A stretch of 34,567 nucleotides of DNA, from NCBI RefSeq assembly GCF_002027545.1, contig NZ_MXAN01000056.1:1-34567 (forward strand), given 5' to 3'. Shown here piece by piece: positions 8,698 to 15,898 of the stretch (positions are counted from its first letter, which is position 1; each line of letters begins with the position of its first letter). The translations under genes were made by a program, and so were the position numbers. Source of the stretch: Moraxella lacunata. GTDB taxonomy: Bacteria > Pseudomonadota > Gammaproteobacteria > Pseudomonadales > Moraxellaceae. A model generated the notes under the pieces. That model was not told the DNA's origin and made no database searches. It was given only the letters and a program-made list of their open reading frames with translations.

Positions 8698-8901
8698 ATG
8701 AGTTTTAACAATGAAACTCGGACGATTTTACATGAGCTGGGACATAGTTTGGGGTTGGAACATCCATTTCAAGATGATATAAGTAATTTATTGTTTGAAA
8801 AAGCTTATACAAACAATCTTATGGATTATAACTCAGGCATTACACTTAATAAATACCAATGGGATATTATCTATAATGATGGCAATATAATAGCTAAATA
8901 G
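8698..8901 (+). pseudogene. Orphan metzincin toxin tip 1
   Basis: This 67-codon frame holds only the catalytic end of a metzincin effector: HELGHSLGLEH (H12) and the Met-turn NLMDYN (M42), ending WDIIYNDGNIIAK. Its first and last parts match the effector at 6764-8080 almost base for base (ACGATTTTACATGAGCTGGG), while the middle (PFQDDISNLLFEKAY) differs. It has no tip-binding region and no convincing ribosome site, and its tail ends 11 bases before the next immunity gene. It resembles the orphan toxin tips found behind Rhs and CDI loci: a silent cassette able to recombine with the full effector. Expression is doubtful. Confidence 0.75.
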
Positions 8902-8912
8902 GCAGATAAAGT

Positions 8913-9533
8913 ATGAAACTCTTTAAAATCATGACTGCTATTGCAGTGCTTAGCTTAACAAGTCTTAGCCATGCCATGTCTTATTATTATAAAGTCATGC
9001 TTTCTGATGAACAAATGGCACGGCATCTTGATAAATATGATACGCTAAAATTTTTCAAATATACTACAGTGTACGATGAAATAAAAGATAAAATTCGTTA
9101 TGAATTTCCTGAAAGGTATCTTTTATCTGAAAATGGTATCACTCACATTAGATTTTTTTTAGGTGAACGCTATACAGACGAAGCAGATTGGCAATTATGG
9201 ATGGACAGACACGATCCAAATAAAGTCAATATTATGACCAACTCAGATAAAGAAAAGATGATTATTCTTATCAGTACCATCACAGATGATAGACAAAAAG
9301 CTGAACAATTGTTTAATGAATTGTATTTAGCTTATCTAGAAAGATATGAGAAACTAAAAGATTTGCCTGAATGCAAACAATATTGCCCCATATCCGTAAC
9401 GATACAATACGAAGATAAAGACATTGATTTGCATGGCAAAATTGATGAAAGAAATATTTTACAAAACTACCCAGAAAATCGGCATAGTATTGACATTTTT
9501 TTTATTAAACTTCCTATAAGGTCTTCGCTATAA
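8913..9533 (+). CDS. Putative periplasmic immunity protein, mosaic copy 2
   Basis: A 206-residue protein with signal peptide MKLFKIMTAIAVLSLTSLSHA, distinct from its neighbours. The first half (FFKYTTVYDEIKDKIRYEF) differs from copies 1 and 3. From YTDEADW onward it is practically identical to the 9579 copy, including NELYLAY and KIDERNILQNYPEN. The last residues (KLPIRSSL) differ again. Such a mosaic indicates gene conversion or recombination between immunity genes. It follows toxin tip 1 and is probably that tip's cognate partner. A weak purine-rich site (GATAAAG) precedes the ATG. Confidence 0.68.
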   Translation: MKLFKIMTAIAVLSLTSLSHAMSYYYKVMLSDEQMARHLDKYDTLKFFKYTTVYDEIKDKIRYEFPERYLLSENGITHIRFFLGERYTDEADWQLWMDRHDPNKVNIMTNSDKEKMIILISTITDDRQKAEQLFNELYLAYLERYEKLKDLPECKQYCPISVTIQYEDKDIDLHGKIDERNILQNYPENRHSIDIFFIKLPIRSSL

Positions 9534-9544
9534 ATACAGCTAAA

Positions 9545-9578
9545 ATAATAATATCATTACTTTACAGGAGAAAAATAA
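9545..9578 (+). repeat. Duplicated effector-immunity junction
   Basis: The bases from ATAATATCATTACTTTACAG up to the immunity ATG repeat the last codons of the effector at about 8043-8076, but the rest of that effector is absent. The repeat continues into the following gene, giving a direct duplication of about 640 bases (8043-8688 against 9545-10190). It marks the breakpoint where a second effector end plus immunity gene was inserted or duplicated. Confidence 0.8.
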
Positions 9579-10190
9579 ATGAACTTGTTAAAATTCTTTA
9601 TTGGAACTTTATTAGTTTTTAATGCAACCATTTGTCTTGGCAGTGGCGGTTATTATCAGGTCATGCTAACCAATGAACAAATGGCACAGCGTCTTGATAA
9701 ATATGATACGCTAAAATTTGTAAAATATTCTAAGACTTATGATAAAACAACTGGTCAATTTCATTATAACTTTCCTGATGAATTTATTTTATTCAATAAT
9801 AAGGTAGAGCTTCTTAGATTAGAGTTGGGACTGAGTTATACAGACGAAGCAGATTGGCTATTATGGATGGACAGACACGATCCAAATAAAGTCAATATTA
9901 TGACCAACTCAGATAAAGAAAAGATGATTATTCTTATCAGTACCATCACAGATGATAGACAAAAAGCTGAACAATTGTTTAATGAATTGTATTTAGCTTA
10001 TCTAGAAAGATATGAGAAACTAAAGGATTTGCCTGAATGCAAACAATATTGCCCCATATCCGTAACGATACAATACGAAGATAAAGACATTGATTTGCGT
10101 GGCAAAATTGACGAAAGAAATATTTTACAAAACTACCCAGAAAATCGGCATAGTATTGATATTTTTTTTATTGCTGACTATAGGTATTAA
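9579..10190 (+). CDS. Putative periplasmic immunity protein, copy 3 (near-identical to copy 1)
   Basis: A 203-residue protein whose first two thirds match copy 1 with one residue change in the signal peptide (IGTLL for IGILL). Its C-terminal third matches copy 2 instead (NELYLAY, KIDERN). Its ribosome site AGGAG sits in a retained scrap of effector tail. No full effector precedes it, so it is an orphan immunity gene. Keeping it could protect against sister cells still carrying the matching toxin, or it may simply be a recent duplicate. Confidence 0.7.
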   Translation: MNLLKFFIGTLLVFNATICLGSGGYYQVMLTNEQMAQRLDKYDTLKFVKYSKTYDKTTGQFHYNFPDEFILFNNKVELLRLELGLSYTDEADWLLWMDRHDPNKVNIMTNSDKEKMIILISTITDDRQKAEQLFNELYLAYLERYEKLKDLPECKQYCPISVTIQYEDKDIDLRGKIDERNILQNYPENRHSIDIFFIADYRY

Positions 10191-10200
10191 TAAAGACACA

Positions 10201-10505
10201 ATGGTTTTTATGGGTAAAAATCGGACGATTTTACACGAGCTGGGACACAGTTATGGTCTATATCATACTTTTATGCAAAGCGAATTATCCATCAACAGTC
10301 CCCATACTTTTTTTGAGGGTATACCGATAATATTATGGATTATCTGCCTTTTCAATTGCCCCAAGACATCATCGATAAATGTCATGCAGATCCAACAACC
10401 AAAAAGCCAGAAAATGACAGCCCAAGAATGGATACCATGTTATCATTATCTAAATGGCAGTGGGACATCACCAAAACGACAAAAGCATCCAAAAAGGTCA
10501 ATCAT
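10201..10505 (+). pseudogene. Orphan metzincin toxin tip 2, frameshifted
   Basis: The frame opens MVFMGKNRTILHELGH and has the zinc site HELGHSYGLYH (H12). After a run of seven Ts near 10310 the correct frame moves by one base: GYTDNIMDYLPFQ, with the Met-turn, then a lysine- and aspartate-rich segment and LSLSKWQWDITK, the usual end of the family. The tip is thus intact in sequence but split in two frames. Its C-terminal frame has lost its stop and reads on into the next signal peptide. It matches the 1016-2821 effector better than the 6764 one around the C-terminus (a PFQLP insert before KWQWDI), so it is a third toxin variant. Confidence 0.7.
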
Positions 10506-10625
10506 ATGTTTAAATCTTTGTTAGTATTTTTGACAATCATAGCATTAACACAAAACGCTTATGCTCTAACCGAAGAGTCGCTTTGCAAGCTATCTTCTTA
10601 TATCAAAATTCTTAAATACAAATAA
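10506..10625 (+). pseudogene. Truncated immunity gene: signal peptide and stub
   Basis: Thirty-nine codons beginning MFKSLLVFLTIIALTQNAYA, a good signal peptide, then a 19-residue stub ending ILKYK. The position after toxin tip 2 and the export signal fit an immunity gene, but the body of about 180 residues is missing. It is probably a 5' remnant and unlikely to protect. Confidence 0.6.
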
Positions 10626-10919
10626 TGAAAATTTTTAATTTTACATGAGTTGAGGTGTGGTTTTGGTTTAGTAATTGCTTATTTGTTTGAGAGCTAAAAT
10701 AAGATTATTGGAGTAGAAAAGTTGTAAGATTCTACTATTTGCACAGAGTAAAGATGGATAGCATTACAGATTATATGTTTATGGTTTTTTACCTCTTTAA
10801 ATACAGGAATAATAAACTATTCATAATGAATAATATCTGGAATGTTATCCAAATAAGAAAATGATTGTTATGACAATAAATAATCGATGACCATATCATA
10901 TTCCAGACAGTTGAACTTT
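10626..10919. other. Gene-free gap between convergent arrays, with a toxin-tip ghost
   Basis: This AT-rich stretch separates the plus-strand and minus-strand effector arrays. At 10638-10670 (plus) the sequence ATTTTACATGAGTTG and its continuation decode as ILHELRCGFGL, a decayed copy of the toxin motif ILHELGHSLGL with the second zinc histidine changed to cysteine. Nothing else in the gap shows a coding pattern, hairpin or promoter I would defend. Confidence 0.6.
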
Positions 10920-11204
10920 CTACAAATAAAAATATAAGATATTGACATGCAAAGTAAACAGAAATAAAAAGGCATATCTAATTTTATTTCTCACTGGGGA
11001 TAAAAATAGTGCGAAGAAAAAAGTAACCATCGCCAATAATTTAAATGCGACATCATCATCTCCTCCTGCACCATTAATTTGATATAAATACATTATTGAG
11101 TATTTATCATATCCAAAACAAATTTTATCATATTTAATAAAAAGTAAGGGAAATGCTGATAAAAACAGACATAGTTTTGATGTTATCAAAAAAAGTTTTG
11201 GCAT
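10920..11204 (-). CDS. Small hydrophobic membrane protein, unknown
   Basis: A 94-residue protein with three hydrophobic segments: residues 3-23 (LFLITSKLCLFLSAFPLLFI), about 55-72 (LLAMVTFFFALFLSPV) and about 77-94. No family is recognised. It lies 48 bases downstream of the membrane-anchored gene at 11253-11708 on the same strand, at the far end of the minus-strand effector array. It could be part of an immunity pair, since membrane immunity proteins are common for envelope-acting toxins. The ribosome site is weak and the DNA is AT-rich, so it may be a chance frame. Confidence 0.5.
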   Translation of the reverse strand: MPKLFLITSKLCLFLSAFPLLFIKYDKICFGYDKYSIMYLYQINGAGGDDDVAFKLLAMVTFFFALFLSPVRNKIRYAFLFLFTLHVNILYFYL

Positions 11205-11252
11205 GAGAATTTCTATTTATGGTTAATTAGATGAATAATATATTTTATCCGC

Positions 11253-11708
11253 CTATTCCAACACTTCAATAGTATATGTTTTTTCAAATTCTTTGCCAAC
11301 AAACATACTGCCATAAGCACTCCCTGTTAATTTGATGGTAATTGGTTTTAGTTCAGACGGAGTGCCTGTAATAGTTAAGTTTGAGTAATCTGTTCTATAA
11401 ACAGGTTTATTATATATGTCTTTATGGCTTTCATACACTTTCGGCTCCACCATAATATCTTCATTTGAAACTTGTATGTCAACCGTTTCCTCTATAATGG
11501 CGGCTTCTATCTCAATTTTTGCATAATAAGGTTGATTGAGATGTGCTTTGGGTAATTCTTGGGTTACAAAATGTGGACGATTAGCAAAATGCGATGAGAC
11601 TTTAAACATAATAATTAAAAAAACAATCAAAAATACTATGGTTGCCAAAAACCACAATGCCACTTTCTCCCATAATGCCATATTTTGCCATAACGCTGTC
11701 TTTTTCAT
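11253..11708 (-). CDS. Membrane-anchored protein with Ig-like periplasmic domain; possible immunity
   Basis: This 151-residue protein has one N-terminal transmembrane segment (about 17-36, ALWFLATIVFLIVFLIIMF). A periplasmic part of about 110 residues follows. The segments LPKAHLNQPYYAKIEI and LTITGTPSELKPITIKLTG look like strands of a bacterial Ig-like or cadherin-like fold. It lies downstream of the papain-like effector, separated by the REP-like element, in the position where immunity genes stand elsewhere in this window. The role is inferred only from that position. Confidence 0.6.
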   Translation of the reverse strand: MKKTALWQNMALWEKVALWFLATIVFLIVFLIIMFKVSSHFANRPHFVTQELPKAHLNQPYYAKIEIEAAIIEETVDIQVSNEDIMVEPKVYESHKDIYNKPVYRTDYSNLTITGTPSELKPITIKLTGSAYGSMFVGKEFEKTYTIEVLE

Positions 11709-11770
11709 GTCATACCCTTTTTACAATAAAAGCGGTTTTATGGTAGAGCATAAATTTATGGCTCTGGTTC

Positions 11771-11881
11771 AAAAAGTATGCTACAAGGAAAACCGTTCGT
11801 GGTGAGCTTGGGCAACCTAACGGTTTTCCTACCCGCAGGCAGGCTCAGGGCGAACGGAAAACCTAGTTTGGCATACTTTTT
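11771..11881. repeat. REP/MITE-like inverted-repeat element
   Basis: A 111-base block bounded by a perfect 11-base inverted repeat, AAAAAGTATGC at 11771-11781 and GCATACTTTTT at 11871-11881. Inside, AGGAAAACCGTT (11786-11797) pairs with AACGGTTTTCCT (11819-11830). The inner part is much richer in GC than its surroundings. It supplies the last codons and stop of the upstream effector frame, so it seems to have landed in or at the end of that gene. No transposase is present. It is probably a dispersed palindromic unit; copy number must be counted in the genome. Confidence 0.75.
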
Positions 11882-12543
11882 AGACTACTACCAAATTTAT
11901 TAAGTGGCAAATTTGACTGAATAGACCAATTGTTCTTGCCCCAAGAAAATACCGTCAAGTGCACTATGTCTGTCAATTTAGTATTTAAATCAATGGCATT
12001 TTTTCCACTTCGCAATAAACTTGTCCATACTACCCAATGCTCTGGAATGACACCAAAGGCAGAATTGCCTTTTTGTAGTAATTCTGTATTGATTAAAGAG
12101 ATAACATAATAATCTTGCTTGGTGAAATAAGCATTTAATTGAATATAATTTGCCAAAGTGTCTAATTCATATGTTTCAATGTGCTTAAAGCCAATTTTTT
12201 CCAACCAACCTATTAATTCATGAGGAAGGGTTATTCCTGCAGTCTCATCATCGGGCGATTTGTAGCGTATTCTTTTATTAAAGGTATCTCTTAAACTAGC
12301 TAAAGTCATCCAATCCAGTCCTAATATTTTGGGTTCATTATTGGCTTTAAAATAGCTGGTAGGATGTTTGGTTGCGTTCGATGGTTTAAGTTGTATTGAT
12401 TTGATGTTTGCTACACCATGGTACCACAGACTCCAAACAAGACTTTTGTAGGTATTTTTATCTACCAATAGTAAAAAATAAAAAAATACAGCAGGACTAC
12501 ACAAAGAGGATAAGCCCTGGTCAGGAACCTCTCTACCCTCCAA
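11863..12543 (-). pseudogene. Papain-like cysteine effector, main part (frame-shifted from its start)
   Basis: A 226-codon frame with a TTG at its 5' limit. It carries LCSPAVFFY near residue 15, resembling the LCGPA nucleophile motif of C39/papain-like toxins, and IPEHWVVW near residue 165, a probable catalytic histidine with the usual HWVVW context. Between them is GLDWMTLASLRDTFN, which I associate with a family of T6SS and polymorphic toxins of this fold. The N-terminus lies in another frame (12552-12698), so a one-base indel around 12552-12575 breaks the gene. The end (FGSSLKSMPN) runs into the REP-like element. It may be a peptidase or amidase; the substrate is unknown. Confidence 0.6.
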
Positions 12544-12551
12544 CCTCTCCC

Positions 12552-12698
12552 TTAACGCCCTTCAATGACATTCCAAGCAAAAGGATCTAACTGGTCGCCA
12601 ATGCCGTGCTCGTGTGCGATAAAGGGTCTATTGCAAATGGTTTGAGTGGTAACTGGCGTGCCAGTACTAGCAGAGGTGCAGGTGGTTTTGTCACTCAT
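12552..12698 (-). pseudogene. N-terminal piece of the papain-like effector
   Basis: A 48-codon frame beginning MSDKTTCTSASTGTPV and ending DPFAWNVIEGR before TAA. Its ATG overlaps the end of the PAAR/TTR remnant by eight bases, the same coupling as between other carrier-effector pairs here, so it is the true start of the effector whose body continues at 12543. A phase difference of one base separates the two parts. Together they would encode about 275 residues. Confidence 0.65.
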
Positions 12699-13085
12699 TA
12701 TTCATCTCCTTATTTTGCCAGTCCAAGTCCAGTTTAATCTCATAATCATCAGGTGAATCTGTAAAAAAGTGTGGGGTTTGACCATTTTCATCAGTTCTAC
12801 CTGAATGTATCTTGCCTGTCTTTTTGTTTTTGGCAGTATATGAAACATTAGCATAAGGATAGCCATCATCATCTACAAAGCGTACTGAGGTGCTATAGGT
12901 GCTGGGTGTTTGGGTTGGACTTTCTTTTAGTTGACTAGCACTTATTGCCATACCCTGTGAGCTGACTTTTTCTTTAAAACTCATCTGCGAATGCACAAGC
13001 TTTGGCGGTGGATTACATTTACATAGACATAGGTCGTCATGCAGGGCTAGCGTTTGCCGTTTACTTTAGTGGAAAGTCTGTCTTG
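12691..13085 (-). pseudogene. PAAR remnant with TTR-like C-terminal domain
   Basis: The intact frame (from M at 12996) encodes 101 residues: HSQMSFKEK, then a TTR-like domain (SVRFVDDDGYPYANVSYTA...DENGQT) as in the VgrG tail at 686-1006. In frame upstream lies DDLCLCKCNPPPKLV, the last cysteine motif of PAAR. Before that the PAAR sequence (QDRLSTKVNG) is in another phase because one base is missing near 13050, and beyond about 13085 PAAR homology ends. The 5' two thirds of the PAAR domain are gone. It is a displaced carrier end linked to the papain-like effector. Confidence 0.7.
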
Positions 13086-13331
13086 TTTCTAAGTTAAAAT
13101 TCGCTTTATATTTTATCTGTAATAAAGATAATTTATTTATGCAATCTGATACACAAGACTAAAATAATCCTTCATAAAACTATTAAACAATTTTAACAAT
13201 TTATTTTTTTACACCTTAATACCAAATACTTTCAAATGGATTTAAATAAATAGTCTTCTTCCAAACATTTCATTATAAGAATTTCAATAATGAATTCTTA
13301 ATACAATCTAAGAATTTATCATAAAATATAG
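13086..13331. other. AT-rich gap between effector modules
   Basis: No convincing gene. The right side begins after the stop of the membrane protein at 13332 and the left side is where PAAR homology breaks off. A weak AAGAATT/AATTCTT hairpin at 13277-13299 could end the minus-strand transcript but has no T tract. Confidence 0.4.
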
Positions 13332-13676
13332 TCACTTATATATATTATCCACCACTCCTTTGTATACAATAATTTCTCTTTTATCAAAACCAACAACAAT
13401 ATTACTTTCAATGCCGTAATACCAAATGGCAATACTATGTATATTATTTTTATCAAAATCATCACAGCTAACCATAGATAAAACCAGACAATCATTTTTA
13501 TCATATATTAGATCTGGATGTCCCAATCTATCTATAGCTGTATGCATATTATCACCTAAATTATTTACAATGAGATAAGGTTCAAATATTATATATAGCA
13601 TCAAAATAAATACAATTAAAAATATCAAAATAATTAATTTATCCGCAATTTTCTCTACTTTGGTTTTTCTAATCAC
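13332..13676 (-). CDS. Membrane-anchored putative immunity protein
   Basis: A 114-residue protein with an N-terminal transmembrane helix (about 12-34, KLIILIFLIVFILMLYIIF) and a periplasmic C-terminal domain with CLVLSMVSC. The start is GTG, chosen because AAGGAGA lies six bases upstream and the gene then overlaps the effector stop (GTGATTAG) by eight bases. That coupling and the membrane anchor suggest immunity against the toxin at 13669-14415. No family is recognised. Confidence 0.65.
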   Translation of the reverse strand: MIRKTKVEKIADKLIILIFLIVFILMLYIIFEPYLIVNNLGDNMHTAIDRLGHPDLIYDKNDCLVLSMVSCDDFDKNNIHSIAIWYYGIESNIVVGFDKREIIVYKGVVDNIYK

Positions 13677-14415
13677 ACAATCTCTCCTTGTAATTTTCTA
13701 AACCGTACACAGCGGCATCATGACCAGCATTATTTCCAGAAAAATCATTTAAAATATCTTTAAAGTATCCGTCCACTCCAGATTTGCTATGATATGCGGA
13801 AAAAACACTACCAATATAAATGTAACCAGTAAGAAAACTCCAAGCTAAAAATCCAGTAAAAGGATCCACTGTTCTTCTATATCTATACTGCACCAAGAAA
13901 TACTGTAAATCAACCCCGTCTGTCGTATTAGGGTGAATACCCAAACTCCTAATATAGGATTGTTCATCACCTATTTCATTGCTGTAAAAATCCGGAGGGT
14001 TATCAAAAGTCCAAATACTTCTATTTTTTATAAATAAATCCAATGCTTCACAAAATGAAACTTTTTTTAATGATGTAGTTGGTGCTATAGGCTTATTATA
14101 CCCAACAGAAATGATGGTTTTGTTCATAGAAATTTCTCCATACTTTACTTTTACTTCATAAGCATTATCATTATATTTCCCATTCATTGTTGGCATAACA
14201 AATATTTTATCTATCAAATCATTACCTATATATATTTCAAACCAAACAATATCAAAATAATCTGCATTATACACCTTACTACAGCCATTATCATCAAATA
14301 CACCGTTATAAGGCTTAGATTTTTTAAAAAACACCAATCTATATTTCAGCATTTTTCTAATTTTTTCGGATTTTGATGTAACTTTAATTCTAACAGTAAA
14401 ATTTTTTTCACTCAC
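13669..14415 (-). CDS. Putative T6SS effector of unknown toxin class
   Basis: A 248-residue protein. Residues 5-90 look beta-rich and TTR-like (KYRLVFFKKSKPYNGVFDDN), a second such domain after the one on the preceding carrier. A region with SLGIHPNTTDGVDLQYFLVQ follows, then a hydrophobic stretch (TGFLAWSFLTGYIYIGSVF), then the end NNAGHDAAVYGLENYKERL. The end faintly recalls the C-terminus of polymorphic toxin 44 (Ntox44), but I would not assign it. The start is GTG overlapping the carrier stop (GTGA), with GAGGTGAT upstream. It sits between a PAAR/TTR carrier and a membrane protein that overlaps its stop, so the effector role is likely and the activity is open. Confidence 0.6.
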   Translation of the reverse strand: MSEKNFTVRIKVTSKSEKIRKMLKYRLVFFKKSKPYNGVFDDNGCSKVYNADYFDIVWFEIYIGNDLIDKIFVMPTMNGKYNDNAYEVKVKYGEISMNKTIISVGYNKPIAPTTSLKKVSFCEALDLFIKNRSIWTFDNPPDFYSNEIGDEQSYIRSLGIHPNTTDGVDLQYFLVQYRYRRTVDPFTGFLAWSFLTGYIYIGSVFSAYHSKSGVDGYFKDILNDFSGNNAGHDAAVYGLENYKERLCD

Positions 14416-14768
14416 AATATCACCTCTTCAAAAAAATGTATCTCAAAAGTTTCTTCTTTGTCCTTAGTTAACACTTCTGTTAAACCACATTTATCAGTCA
14501 ATCCTTTTAAGATAGTACCGGTATTAGATACAGCAATATAATAAATACCAAAAATTGGGGAACCACTTACACTATCAATGCACTGAAATTGCAACTGATA
14601 ATTATCATCTATAATAAAATTATCTTTTTGGATCAATGCCTCATTATTTATTGTGCGATTGCTATTATTCTCAATCACCTCCTTAAAACTCGTCTGCGAA
14701 TTCACCAGCTTTGGCGGTGGAGTGCATTTGCATAGACATAGGTCGTCATTTAAGGCAGACCAAGCCAT
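14412..14768 (-). CDS. Truncated PAAR with TTR-like domain
   Basis: A 118-residue protein keeping only the last PAAR motif (ALNDDLCLCKCTPPPK), the conserved NSQTSFKEV linker and a TTR-like domain (QLQFQCIDSVSGSPIFGIYY...DKCGLTEV). PAAR homology stops near 14785, so the N-terminal two cysteine motifs and the pointed part are gone. It cannot cap VgrG as it is, yet it could still dock the following effector. The stop overlaps the effector GTG by one codon. It looks like a module that was displaced by recombination at the PAAR 3' end. Confidence 0.7.
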   Translation of the reverse strand: MAWSALNDDLCLCKCTPPPKLVNSQTSFKEVIENNSNRTINNEALIQKDNFIIDDNYQLQFQCIDSVSGSPIFGIYYIAVSNTGTILKGLTDKCGLTEVLTKDKEETFEIHFFEEVIL

Positions 14769-14808
14769 TTACTTTAACAGCCGTAGATTATTGCTAGATT
14801 TATTAAAA

Positions 14809-15249
14809 TCAATCAAGACCATCATCTTTTAAACAGTTTTTTATGTTTTTCCCATAAAAAACTTTTTTGTTATTAATGCAAAAATCAAATCCAGAAAATC
14901 CATGACCCCCAAGCTCATATTGATATAACATAAAATGATAAATTTTTTTATCATGAATCATGGAGGGGTAATTTTCAATGGTTAATTTTGATACTTTTTT
15001 CCCCAAGCCTTGCGAATAAACGGTTTGGCTATCATAACCAATATCAAGACCACTTGCATAACCTTCCTGAATCTCAAAGACTAAATCGTTTTGCTCAATA
15101 ATTGCATTTTTTAATGAATTATTTTTGACAAGGTCTTTGTCTTGAGACATGATATGACTTATCCATAACATCAAACCAATCACCATAACAAAAAAACATA
15201 ACATAAAAACAGCAATTGCCTTTATGAATTTTTCTACCCTTTCCATCAT
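14809..15249 (-). CDS. Membrane-anchored putative immunity protein for the HEMAH metallopeptidase
   Basis: About 146 residues from the ATG at 15249, which has AGGA six bases upstream; a TTG six codons earlier is less likely. One N-terminal transmembrane helix (IKAIAVFMLCFFVMVIGLMLW) places the rest in the periplasm. The C-terminal part has FMLYQYELGGHGFSGFDFCI. It starts eight bases after the metallopeptidase stop, the immunity position. No known family; the role is by context. Confidence 0.65.
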   Translation of the reverse strand: MMERVEKFIKAIAVFMLCFFVMVIGLMLWISHIMSQDKDLVKNNSLKNAIIEQNDLVFEIQEGYASGLDIGYDSQTVYSQGLGKKVSKLTIENYPSMIHDKKIYHFMLYQYELGGHGFSGFDFCINNKKVFYGKNIKNCLKDDGLD

Positions 15250-15256
15250 ACCAGTC

Positions 15257-15898
15257 CTAAGCGCCAATTGCTTGCTTTACTTTTTCTTCATAAAGTCGAA
15301 TCACTGCATCCAAATTTCTAGCCCTGACATTAGTTTCAAAATTTTTTGTTATCATTAAGTCGGGGTTTCTTTTAAATTTCAATGCCCAGTAATCAGCTAT
15401 GATTTCTGCCTGAGATTCCATGTTGTAATCTGACAACTTGGACTTAATTGTCACAATATTAGAGACCGATTTATTCTGAGAAGTTTGCATTTTAATCACC
15501 TTGCTTCCAAATGTTTGGTGAATGTTGTATAAATAAGGGTTAGTGTCATTAAGACGAGCACAAGTATGTATTTTAGCACCTATCAAACGCACCCACATGC
15601 CCTTACGGCTTTGCCAGACATGAGCCATCTCATGGATGAATAAGTGCTTCATGCTATCGCTATCAAGAGCATAATTTTCTCTATATACCTTTTTTGCTGG
15701 ATATAAATTGCCATTGGGTGTTACGATGGTTTCTTCTTGTTGATTAGGTAGGTAATCAACCTTAAATACTTTAACTGCTTGATACTTAATGGTTTCACCA
15801 AATATTAATCTTGCCAAGGCTATTTCTTCTGCCGTTAAATCTCTGCTTGGTATGTTAATGATTAGCTTGTCACCACTTTTATTGATTGGTATGCCCAT
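15257..15898 (-). CDS. Putative T6SS effector, HEMAH zinc metallopeptidase
   Basis: A 213-residue protein with HEMAHVWQ at 89-96 (H89, E90, H93), a zinc HExxH site. YNMESQAEIIADYW follows 70 residues later and its E161 is the probable third ligand (gluzincin-like spacing). The same two motifs occur in the PAAR-fused effector at 29057-30187, so two members of one toxin family are present. The ATG follows the PAAR stop directly (TAAATG) and a membrane protein follows. The protein seems to be a stand-alone toxin carried by the PAAR-TTR protein upstream. Whether it cuts proteins or peptidoglycan peptides is not visible. Confidence 0.75.
   Translation of the reverse strand: MGIPINKSGDKLIINIPSRDLTAEEIALARLIFGETIKYQAVKVFKVDYLPNQQEETIVTPNGNLYPAKKVYRENYALDSDSMKHLFIHEMAHVWQSRKGMWVRLIGAKIHTCARLNDTNPYLYNIHQTFGSKVIKMQTSQNKSVSNIVTIKSKLSDYNMESQAEIIADYWALKFKRNPDLMITKNFETNVRARNLDAVIRLYEEKVKQAIGA

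Noticed and set aside
8043..10190. Spaced repeats considered as a CRISPR array
   Set aside because: The repeats are hundreds of bases long, coding and mosaic; there is no short regular repeat-spacer pattern in the window.
13277..13299. AAGAATT/AATTCTT hairpin as terminator
   Set aside because: Only seven A/T-rich pairs and no T tract; common by chance in such AT-rich DNA.
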